Positions 8,944 through 16,018 of a stretch of 63,219 nucleotides of DNA are shown here, piece by piece. This DNA is from Pyrinomonadaceae bacterium MAG19_C2-C3 (lineage in GTDB: Bacteria; Acidobacteriota; Blastocatellia; Pyrinomonadales; Pyrinomonadaceae): assembly GCA_024330265.1 (NCBI GenBank), contig JANDLT010000026.1, forward strand, positions 1-63,219, read 5' to 3'. The notes beneath the pieces are model-generated. The model was not told where the DNA came from and searched no databases. It saw nothing but the letters and a program-made list of their open reading frames with translations. Each line of letters opens with the position of its first letter. Positions within the stretch are counted from its first letter, which is position 1. The translations under genes and the position numbers were made by a program.

Positions 8944-10485
8944 CTTGATGATGCGTTCGCCACTTTCGCGTGGTTCGGCAAGCAATGTGCGGAAGCTTGA
9001 GAGTCGTACCAAACCGGGAGCCGAGCCTTTCGGTTTCGAGATGAATTTACGCGCGGCATAGTTGATAGAGACGCGCGAATCGTTTTTGGCTTCGGAGTTT
9101 AAGGCGGCGAGTTGCGCGGCTTCGGTCAGTGTGCGATGTGGAATTTCGCCGCGCGAAGGGTTGCGTATGATGACGTGCGCGCCGGGATAATCGGCGGCGT
9201 GCAGCCAGATGTCGTGCGGGCGCGCGACTTTGAATGTCAGTTCGTCGTTGTACCGCGCGCCGCGTCCGACGAGGATTTCATAATTGTCGGATGAGCGATA
9301 TGTGCGGTGACTTTTCGCGGCGACGGGTTTGGGTTTCGGTCGTGAAGTGGTGTGTTCGCCCGCGCGTGTCGCGGCTTTGTGTGAGGTCTTTTCTCCGGTG
9401 AAGGCATCGAGCGCGGCATCGTCGCGGTCGGTGATGAGGTGTTCGAGTTCGGCTTCGCGCGCAGTGAGGGATTCGAGTTCCGCATCAATCGTCGAGAGGC
9501 GCGCGGTCGTGTGTTCGATGGCGCGCTTGGCTTTTGTATAACGCGCGAAACGATTCGCGGCTTCTTCCTGAAGCGTCGCGTTCTCGTCAACTTCGATTTC
9601 AATGGTTGGAGCGTCGTCCGCGAAATAATCAACGACGCGGACGCGCGCACCTTCGCGTTCGGCGGTGGCGAGATTGGCGAGCAGTAAGTCACCCGCGCGT
9701 TTGTGTGCGGCAGGATCGCCGTGCGTCGCAAGGTCGTGTGTGAGGTTGCGACGCAGAGTGTTTCGCTTCGCAATCTCGCGGCGCAACGTGGCGCGTGCTG
9801 CGGCGGCGCGTGCATCGAAACGTTGCGCGCGGGCTTGTTCGGTGAAGTGTTTTTCGAGCGCGGATGAGGGCGAAGCGTCGAAGTTCAGAAGCGTTTCGGC
9901 AAGCGAAGGGCGCGCGGGTTTGCGTGGTGATGTGTGTGCCGACGATGTGCCGTCTGTTTGAGTGGCGGTACGTGTGGCGATGTAAATCGGCGGTGTGTAA
10001 GTTTCGCCGTGACGCGCTCCGGCGATGTCTGCCGGACGCATCGCGTCGAGGATGCGACTGTGTTCGTCGAGTAGAAAAAGATTGGCGGAGCGTCCCGTAA
10101 GCTGTGCGATGAGCGTGCGTGTGAAGGTTTCTCCGGCTTCGCTTTGGTTGGTAAAAGCGAAGCGGACGATGCGGTCGGGCGTGTCTTTGGTGATGATTTC
10201 AAGCCGCGCGCCCGCGAGATGTTTGCGAAGCGAAAGAGCGAACGGCGAAAGGGTGAACGACTCCTTTTCGGCTTGCCGCAGGGAAGTATCGGTCAAATAT
10301 AAGCGCGGCTGAGAAGGTTCGATTGAAACGAGTAACGCGCGCCGGTCATTGCTCGAAGTCGAGCGAAAATCGAGCAACAACGTCAGGCGAGAAGTCTGTA
10401 CGACTTTGCCGAACATGCCGCCGTGAAGCACTCGCGCAAGTTCAGCGACAACGTGTGTCAGGGTTTGATTATCCACGTCGCGCAA
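8935..10485 (-). CDS. rqcH: RqcH/NEMF-family ribosome quality control factor
   Basis: NFACT-domain protein (older annotations: fibronectin-binding protein). Bacterial RqcH binds obstructed 50S subunits carrying peptidyl-tRNA and recruits tRNA-Ala for alanine tailing. The 516 residues show NFACT-N (1-170) with the functional D104-R105 pair in TPDRIVRF, a helical coiled-coil middle (about 200-370), and NFACT-R near the C-terminus (SSDNYEILVGRG, DIWLHAADYPGAHVII). The middle is shorter than in Firmicutes homologues. The stop codon lies in a repeat array. It sits downstream of the RDD gene in the same direction. Confidence 0.9.
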   Translation of the reverse strand: MRDVDNQTLTHVVAELARVLHGGMFGKVVQTSRLTLLLDFRSTSSNDRRALLVSIEPSQPRLYLTDTSLRQAEKESFTLSPFALSLRKHLAGARLEIITKDTPDRIVRFAFTNQSEAGETFTRTLIAQLTGRSANLFLLDEHSRILDAMRPADIAGARHGETYTPPIYIATRTATQTDGTSSAHTSPRKPARPSLAETLLNFDASPSSALEKHFTEQARAQRFDARAAAARATLRREIAKRNTLRRNLTHDLATHGDPAAHKRAGDLLLANLATAEREGARVRVVDYFADDAPTIEIEVDENATLQEEAANRFARYTKAKRAIEHTTARLSTIDAELESLTAREAELEHLITDRDDAALDAFTGEKTSHKAATRAGEHTTSRPKPKPVAAKSHRTYRSSDNYEILVGRGARYNDELTFKVARPHDIWLHAADYPGAHVIIRNPSRGEIPHRTLTEAAQLAALNSEAKNDSRVSINYAARKFISKPKGSAPGLVRLSSFRTLLAEPRESGERIIKGE

Positions 10486-10499
10486 GCTACCAAAGAACA

Positions 10500-10579
10500 G
10501 TAGGCAGAAGATAGTAGGCAGTAGGCAGATAGCGGCGGAATTGCATCGTCTGCCTACTGCTTACTGCCTACTGCCTACT
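10500..10579. repeat. inverted heptamer array, unit GTAGGCA (diverged copy)
   Basis: GTAGGCA, GAAGATA, GTAGGCA, GTAGGCA and GAT (from 10500) face TGCCTAC, TGCTTAC, TGCCTAC, TGCCTAC (to 10579). This is the same unit as at 4381-4462, but one unit in each arm has drifted and those changes are not compensated. It lies exactly between the rqcH start and the RDD gene stop. Confidence 0.9.
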
Positions 10580-10582
10580 ACT

Positions 10583-12106
10583 TCATTCACTGACGACGAT
10601 TGTGCCGGAGAGGTGGTCGTGTATGCCGCGACGTTCGGAGTCGAGCAGGGCGTAAAGCAAGCCGAGTCCGAGCGTGGCGAAGGAGATGACCCAGAAGGCG
10701 GCGCGTTTGATTGCCTGACTGACCGAAGGCGAAAGTCCGGTCGAGACTTCGACGGGTTTTACGGAGAGCATACGCTGTCCGACGGTGCGCCCGGCGAACG
10801 CCGTCGCCGCCGATGAATAAATGAACATCAACAATGCGGCGGCACTCGTCATCACATACCACACGCGGGCGTCCGTCCAATTACCGTAAGTGAGTTCGAC
10901 GGTCGCGGCGACGGGCGAGAGCAGAAACACAACGATAAGGCAATCAATGACCGAAGCCAAGACGCGCGAGGTGAGCAGGGCGCGGTCGTCAAGCGAGTTG
11001 CGGCGCGCGGCTTCTTCGGTTTGAAAAGCTTCACGTTCGCGGCGGGCGAGCGTGGCTTCATCAATCACGCCTTCGACGACGCGGCGCGGCGGGCGTGTCG
11101 GGACTTGAGGCACGGATGCGGCATCAATCGTTTTTGTCGAAGGCAACGCAGTTGTGGCAGTGGTGGCGACGCGCGGGGCGGCGACTTGTGCGGTGACTTG
11201 TGCGGCAGTCTGCGTCGCGGCGACGCTTGACGGTGAAGATTGGGCGGCGGGGTTGAGGTGCGCGGTCGGTTGTTTATGAGCGTCGCTTGTGCCGGATGTG
11301 GGCGGGGAAATTTGCCTCGGCGCAAGCTTCGATTCCTTATTCGATTCCTTCGCATCGTGCGCGGCGGCGGAAGTGTCAACCGGAATGGTGATGGTTTTCG
11401 GCGCGCAGACTTCTTCGGGTATGTCTTCAGATACTGGAGGCGACGCGATAATTACTTGGGTGTGTGCCGCTTCCGGTGTGGCTTCCGTCGCGGTTTCGTT
11501 CGAGAAGTTAAGAAACGATTTCGTTAGTTCGTCGCGCTCCGGTATGTCGTTTGAAGTCGCTGAATCCGTGCTTTGTGAATCGGCGTTCGGTGTGTTGTTA
11601 TCAAGGTTATGGGTTGACGTTTCCAGTGCCGATGTTACGGGGTGCGCGGTCTGGGCGATGTGCAGGTTTGCCGGAGTCGCGGCAGATGGCGATTTCTGGC
11701 GTGCGCGTTCGATGCGTTCGAGGGCGCGGGCGACAATCGGGTTGAGTGGCGGTGGTGTAGTCGAAGGCACAAGTCCGAGCGATGACGGCTTGCCGTTGAT
11801 GTCATCCGCATCGTCATGAAGCGACGACGCACCGTTCGCCGTGCGTGATGAGGGCGTACCGTATTCGGCGGTGATGAAATCCTGTCCGCCGTCGCGTGCG
11901 CGTCGTTCCTGAATCTCACGCACGCGCAAACTCAATTCCTTACGCCATTGCGGGCGGGCGGAACGCCCGGGAAATTCGATGAGCGTGGACGGCGACGGTG
12001 ATGACGTATTCGCGTTTGCCTCCGGCGGTGGTTCGACGGGGGAGCGACGGTTGGCGTGTGGCGGTGGCGACGGTAGGGGTGGTGTGAAAGTCTTGGTGGC
12101 TGACAT
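10583..12106 (-). CDS. RDD-family membrane protein with long disordered N-terminus
   Basis: About 507 residues from the preferred ATG at 12106 (MSATKTFTPPLP). An upstream ATG at 12196 adds 30 residues without family features. Roughly the first 370 residues are low-complexity, rich in Pro, Ala, Ser and Thr, and look disordered. The C-terminal 140 residues form an RDD domain, with the Arg-Asp-Asp-like start LDDRALLTSRVLASVIDC, three to four membrane helices, the AGRTVGQRML motif and a C-terminal GIHDHLSGT. RDD proteins are poorly defined integral membrane proteins, some linked to ion exchange. The ratio of disordered tail to membrane domain is unusually high. Confidence 0.82.
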   Translation of the reverse strand: MSATKTFTPPLPSPPPHANRRSPVEPPPEANANTSSPSPSTLIEFPGRSARPQWRKELSLRVREIQERRARDGGQDFITAEYGTPSSRTANGASSLHDDADDINGKPSSLGLVPSTTPPPLNPIVARALERIERARQKSPSAATPANLHIAQTAHPVTSALETSTHNLDNNTPNADSQSTDSATSNDIPERDELTKSFLNFSNETATEATPEAAHTQVIIASPPVSEDIPEEVCAPKTITIPVDTSAAAHDAKESNKESKLAPRQISPPTSGTSDAHKQPTAHLNPAAQSSPSSVAATQTAAQVTAQVAAPRVATTATTALPSTKTIDAASVPQVPTRPPRRVVEGVIDEATLARREREAFQTEEAARRNSLDDRALLTSRVLASVIDCLIVVFLLSPVAATVELTYGNWTDARVWYVMTSAAALLMFIYSSAATAFAGRTVGQRMLSVKPVEVSTGLSPSVSQAIKRAAFWVISFATLGLGLLYALLDSERRGIHDHLSGTIVVSE

Positions 12107-12470
12107 CGGTTTTCCAGTGTGCAAAAGTGTGGTATGCCGCAAAGTTATGGGCGGGTCGGCGCGCCTCAAACTTGAAGGACGCGATGCGAAGCGCACTGTT
12201 TTACGAACGGCTTTTCAACGGCTTTGGCTCTCAAAAAAGAAGTGTGTGCCGGAATCCGGCGACTCCGTGAGGTTGATTCGATGAACTCTGAAAACGGTGC
12301 TTAAAGTATCAGACTTTACTTTAAGTCGTCAAAGGAAAATTGCACAAGTGCATGTGGTTGTCGTCGGGAGCGCACACAACATAAAGGAACGCCGGACGTG
12401 GCAAACCGTAGAGATTAAGCAGTTCGCGGCGATTGTAGCAAATCGCACGAAACTTTTCGCCCTGATTTGT
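12107..12470. other. intergenic stretch, no feature recognised
   Basis: Between the RDD start and the DUF2203 remnant I see no supported gene. A short rightward frame (12297-12614) runs antisense through the remnant and is rejected as a shadow. The region presumably contains the RDD promoter, but no clear -35/-10 pair could be picked. Confidence 0.3.
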
Positions 12471-12620
12471 TCACAAGGGTTGGCATCCGGCGAAACCGGC
12501 TTCCACATCGTGCCACCAAAGGAGTTCATTTGCTTCGCCCATTTGCCAGCACAACAACACGACGCGCCCGTCGCGCAGAGACGGGAAATCAATCAACCCA
12601 CGCGCGTAATATAAAAACAC
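12471..12620 (-). pseudogene. C-terminal fragment of a DUF2203-family gene
   Basis: A leftward frame from GTG 12620 to TGA 12471 encodes a near-perfect copy of the conserved end of DUF2203 proteins: [19 protein letters not shown], then GEAN, then [15 protein letters not shown] and stop. Family members are about 120-140 residues and begin with a YFTLEEANALLP-type segment. Here the frame meets a TGA about 15 codons upstream of the GTG, and no N-terminal half is recognisable. It is most likely a decayed gene or a recently truncated one. The start codon given is only the first possible GTG. Confidence 0.72.
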
Positions 12621-12779
12621 GGAAGTAATCCGCTTTTGTTTCGTGGATAAAAGCTTTCTTGTCTTATATCAAACTCGCGTTATTTACACGCGGCTATTTA
12701 CAAAAGACGCGAACCGTCGTATTAGATTTGTTTGTCACACCTTCAAAAAATATCAATCCCAGAAACGGAGCCTTTACAC

Positions 12780-13871
12780 TTGAGAAATAAATTCTTCACA
12801 TTACTCATCGCCCTGTTCGCGCTTGTGCTGACGGCGTGCGTCGGTGCGCCGCAAGAAGGCGCGTCCACCACTAACACCAACGCTCCGGCGACGGCAGCGA
12901 ACGGTAAAATCAAAATCGGTTTTTCGATGGACACGCTCAAAGAAGAACGCTGGCAGCGCGACAAAGAATTGTTTGAACAGCGCGTCCGCGAACTCGGCGG
13001 CGAAGTCTTAACCACCGTCGCCAACGGCAGCGATGCCGACCAAATCAATCAGTGCGAAAATCTTTTGACGCAGGGCATCAATGTCCTCGTCATCGTGCCG
13101 CACAACGGCAACGCGCTCTCAAACGTCGTCGCCGCCGCGAAGCGTCAGGGCGTGCCGGTCATCGCTTACGACCGTTTGATTAGGAACGCCGACATAGATT
13201 TATACACTTCGCACCAAGTCGAAAAGATGGGCGAGATGCAAGCCCGTTACGCTCTCGATAAAGTTCCAAACGGGAACTACTTGCTTATCGGCGGCAGCCC
13301 GACTGACAACAACGCTATCTTAATGCGTAAAGGTCAGATGAATGTTTTGAAGCCGGAAGCGGACGCCGGGCGCATTGAAATCGTTGCCGAACCTTACGCG
13401 CGTGAGTGGTCTGCCGACGAAGCTTTGAACCTGACCGAGAACGCTTTGACGCAGAACAACAACGACATTCAAGCCGTCGTGGTTTCAAATGACGGCACGG
13501 CGGGCGGCGTCGTGCAGGCACTTCAGGCGCAAGGTCTAACGGGTAAAACAGTCGTCACGGGACAGGACGCCGACTTAGCCGGATTGCAACGCATCGCGGC
13601 GGGGACGCAAACCATGACGATTTACAAACCGATTCGACCGCTCGCTTACGGGGCGGCGGAAGCGGCGATGAAACTCGCGCGCAAAGAACCGCTTGACGCT
13701 GCCACAGACCGCATTAACAATGGCATGAAAGACGTTCCCGCGATACTGCACGAACCCGTCGTGGTTGACCGCAACAACATCGTTTCCACGGTCGTCAAAG
13801 ACGGCTTCCAAACTTACGACAAGATTTACGCCAACATTCCGGCGGCGAATCGTCCGCCGAATAATCAATAA
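12780..13871 (+). CDS. xylF: D-xylose-type ABC transporter substrate-binding lipoprotein
   Basis: Periplasmic sugar-binding protein of the XylF/ribose-binding class. TTG 12780 is preferred, because CGGAG lies about 10 bases upstream and the product starts directly with a lipoprotein signal (RNKFFTLLIALFALVLTAC; lipobox LTAC). The longer upstream frame from 12732 lacks this logic. After a Thr/Ala-rich linker the mature protein matches XylF closely: KIKIGFSMDTLKEERWQ, LLIGGSPTDNNA, VVSNDGTAGGVVQAL, GQDADLAGLQRIAAGTQTMT and NNGMKDVPAI. Followed by a two-helix protein and xylG. No permease gene is present in the cluster. Specificity for xylose is inferred from similarity only, and glucose or another sugar is possible given the glucoamylase downstream. 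Confidence 0.9.
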   Translation: MRNKFFTLLIALFALVLTACVGAPQEGASTTNTNAPATAANGKIKIGFSMDTLKEERWQRDKELFEQRVRELGGEVLTTVANGSDADQINQCENLLTQGINVLVIVPHNGNALSNVVAAAKRQGVPVIAYDRLIRNADIDLYTSHQVEKMGEMQARYALDKVPNGNYLLIGGSPTDNNAILMRKGQMNVLKPEADAGRIEIVAEPYAREWSADEALNLTENALTQNNNDIQAVVVSNDGTAGGVVQALQAQGLTGKTVVTGQDADLAGLQRIAAGTQTMTIYKPIRPLAYGAAEAAMKLARKEPLDAATDRINNGMKDVPAILHEPVVVDRNNIVSTVVKDGFQTYDKIYANIPAANRPPNNQ

Positions 13872-13894
13872 AGTTTGAAAGGACAAATCAAAAC

Positions 13895-14116
13895 ATGAAT
13901 GCGAAAATAATGGTTAATCTGGCGGCGACATTATTCTTTGCCGCGTCGGGCATTTATATCGGATTGACTTACGGTCAGTATTCGCACGGTCACGGCATCA
14001 ATACGCTGAACGTGATTTTGTCCATAGTCTTTCTGTTTGTCGGATTTATGATGTTGATGCGCGCTCGAAATTTAAGAGTCGTTTCGCAAGTTAAAAAACC
14101 AACCCACCATGAATAA
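13895..14116 (+). CDS. small two-helix membrane protein of the sugar ABC cluster
   Basis: 73 residues with two predicted membrane helices (about 6-27 and 37-57), a short His/Gly/Tyr loop (YGQYSHGHG) and a basic tail. A good ribosome site (AAAGGA) precedes the ATG. It lies 23 bp after xylF and overlaps xylG by 8 bp, so all three are probably co-translated. I do not recognise the family. It occupies the place where XylH-type permeases often lie, but it is far too small to be one. It may be an accessory subunit. Confidence 0.75.
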   Translation: MNAKIMVNLAATLFFAASGIYIGLTYGQYSHGHGINTLNVILSIVFLFVGFMMLMRARNLRVVSQVKKPTHHE

Positions 14117-15653
14117 TCCAAGTGCCGCGCCGTTGCTGGAAATGCGCGGGATTACGAAAACTTTTCCCGGCGTTAAAGCTTTGGACGGCGTGACTTTCGA
14201 TTTACATAAAGGCGAGATTCACGCGCTCGTCGGTGAGAACGGCGCGGGTAAATCCACGTTGATGAAAGTCTTGGGCGGTGTTTATCCGCATGGAAGTTAC
14301 GGCGGCGACATCGTGATTGATGGAGCGGTCAGAAGCTTTGCGAACGTCTCGGCGGCATCGGCGGCGGGCGTCGCGGTCGTGTTTCAAGAACTCTCACTCG
14401 TCAAAGAGATGAGCGTCGGAGAGAACATCTTTTTAGGGCGCGAGCCGCGCACGTTCGGCGTCGTGCGGTGGACTGAATTGCGTCGCCGCGCGCAAGGATT
14501 GTTGGATGATTTGCATTTGAAAATTGATTCGCGTGCGACGGTCGCCAACTTGGGAATCGGTCAACAACAGCTCGTCGAAATTGCGAAGGCTTTGTCGCAT
14601 GACGCGCGGATTCTAATTCTTGATGAACCAACCGCCGCGCTCACGGAATCGGAAGTCAAAACGCTTTACGGGATTCTGGAAAAGCTGCGTGCGCGCGGCG
14701 TAGGGATGGTTTATATCTCGCACAAACTGGATGAGGTTTTTGCCTTAGCGAATCGCATCACGGTTTTGCGCGACGGGCGCACGGTCGGCACACAGGCGGC
14801 AAGCGATTTGACGCAGGATAAAGTCATCGCGGCAATGGTCGGGCGCGAAGTCGGCGACATCTATCCGGCGATGACGCACACGCACGGCGAAGTCGTGATG
14901 GAAGCGCGCGGCATCACGGTCGAAGACCCGGACGTGCGCGGCAAGTTGCTCGTTGATAACGTCAGTTTTCAGGTTCGCAAAGGCGAGATTTTAGGCATCG
15001 CGGGTTTGATGGGCGCGGGCAGAAGCGAACTCTTGATGGGACTATTCGGAGCGCATCCGGGATTTAAGAGCGGCGATGTGATTATTAACGGCACACCCGC
15101 GCGCATCGCTTCACCTTCCGACGCGATACGTCACGGGATAGGTTTTGTGACGGAAGACCGCAAACGCTTCGGACTCGTGCTTGACCAAACGATTCTCAAC
15201 AACATGACGCTGGCGAGTCTCGAAAGAGTGAGCGGGCGGTTTGTCACGAACATTAGTGCGGAGCGCGCCGAAGGTGAAAAGATGCGCGTAGATTTGCGCG
15301 TCAAAGCCAACTCGGTCGAGACGGTGGCGGGAACTCTGTCGGGCGGCAATCAACAAAAAGTCGTGCTGGCGAAGTGGTTGTTGACGAATCCGAAAGTGCT
15401 GTTTCTGGATGAACCGACGCGCGGCATTGATGTCGGAGCGAAGCAGGAGATATACCGCGAGATAAACCGTTTGGCGCAATCGGGTTTAGGCGTGGTGCTG
15501 GTGTCGTCGGAGTTGCCGGAAGTTTTGGGGATGGCTGACCGCGTGGTGGTGTTGCATGAGGGGCGTGTGACGGGCGAGTTTGTGAGAGGCGACGCGACGC
15601 CGGAGCGGGTGATGGCGGCGGCGACGGGACACGGAAGCAAAATCGAAAGTTGA
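14109..15653 (+). CDS. xylG: sugar ABC transporter ATPase, XylG-like
   Basis: Cytosolic tandem ATPase that energises sugar import with a XylF-type binding protein. The 514 residues contain two ABC domains. The first has Walker A GENGAGKST, the XylG-typical GGVYPHGSYGGDIVI, signature-region LGIGQQQLVEIAKAL and Walker B ILILDEPTAAL. The second has the degenerate Walker A GLMGAGRSE, TEDRKRFGLV, signature LSGGNQQKVVLAKWL and LFLDEPTRGIDVGAK. Such degeneracy is usual in this class. It overlaps the preceding small membrane gene. No cognate permease is encoded nearby. Confidence 0.93.
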   Translation: MNNPSAAPLLEMRGITKTFPGVKALDGVTFDLHKGEIHALVGENGAGKSTLMKVLGGVYPHGSYGGDIVIDGAVRSFANVSAASAAGVAVVFQELSLVKEMSVGENIFLGREPRTFGVVRWTELRRRAQGLLDDLHLKIDSRATVANLGIGQQQLVEIAKALSHDARILILDEPTAALTESEVKTLYGILEKLRARGVGMVYISHKLDEVFALANRITVLRDGRTVGTQAASDLTQDKVIAAMVGREVGDIYPAMTHTHGEVVMEARGITVEDPDVRGKLLVDNVSFQVRKGEILGIAGLMGAGRSELLMGLFGAHPGFKSGDVIINGTPARIASPSDAIRHGIGFVTEDRKRFGLVLDQTILNNMTLASLERVSGRFVTNISAERAEGEKMRVDLRVKANSVETVAGTLSGGNQQKVVLAKWLLTNPKVLFLDEPTRGIDVGAKQEIYREINRLAQSGLGVVLVSSELPEVLGMADRVVVLHEGRVTGEFVRGDATPERVMAAATGHGSKIES

Positions 15654-15674
15654 AATTAGAAAGGAGAAAGCTAG

Positions 15675-15899
15675 ATGCCGAAGGTAAAGATTACGGGCTG
15701 TAATGCAGGTGCAACGGTGATTCCATTGGTTCATGCCGTGCAGACGCATCTTGTTCTTGGTTTGAAGAACTCTAAAGATGCGGTTGACGATGTGTTTGCT
15801 GGCAGGGCGCGTGAGTTTGAAGTTGAAGACAGAGAGCGAGCGGACAAGTTTGCCGAAGCATTGAGAAAAGCCGGTGCGATGGTGGAGGTCGGAGAGTAA
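15675..15899 (+). CDS. ribosomal protein L7/L12 C-terminal-domain-like protein
   Basis: 74 residues preceded by AGGAG. The pattern of an N-terminal strand, LGLKNSKDAVDDVFAG, then a strand, RADKFAEALRKAGAMVEV follows the L7/L12 C-terminal fold (compare LGLKEAKDLVD...A..LEEAGAEVEL). It lacks the L12 dimerisation domain and hinge, so it is not the ribosomal stalk protein. Stand-alone L7/L12-like domains are known but functionally unclear. It lies 21 bp downstream of xylG, suggesting co-transcription with the sugar transporter. Confidence 0.65.
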   Translation: MPKVKITGCNAGATVIPLVHAVQTHLVLGLKNSKDAVDDVFAGRAREFEVEDRERADKFAEALRKAGAMVEVGE

Positions 15900-15916
15900 A
15901 AATCTGATTCAAATCC

Positions 15917-16003
15917 GTTTAGAGGCGGGGTTCCGCCCGCCGCGCGTGGCAGTATTGCGAACCTGATTTTCAACGGATGGCGGGCGGAACCCCGCCTCTA
16001 AAC
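15917..16003. repeat. 25-bp perfect inverted repeat, GC-rich hairpin
   Basis: The 25-base arm at 15917-15941 (starts GTTTAGAGGCGGGG) is perfectly complementary to 15979-16003, with a 37-base loop. It lies between the L7/L12-like gene and the glucoamylase. It could terminate the transporter transcript. The perfect arms and size also fit a small mobile palindrome unrelated to the heptamer arrays. Confidence 0.85.
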
Positions 16004-16018
16004 ATTGTGGTTATTGAT

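Noticed and set aside
12297..12614. 105-codon rightward frame upstream of xylF
   Set aside because: It runs antisense to the recognisable DUF2203 fragment and shows no family features.
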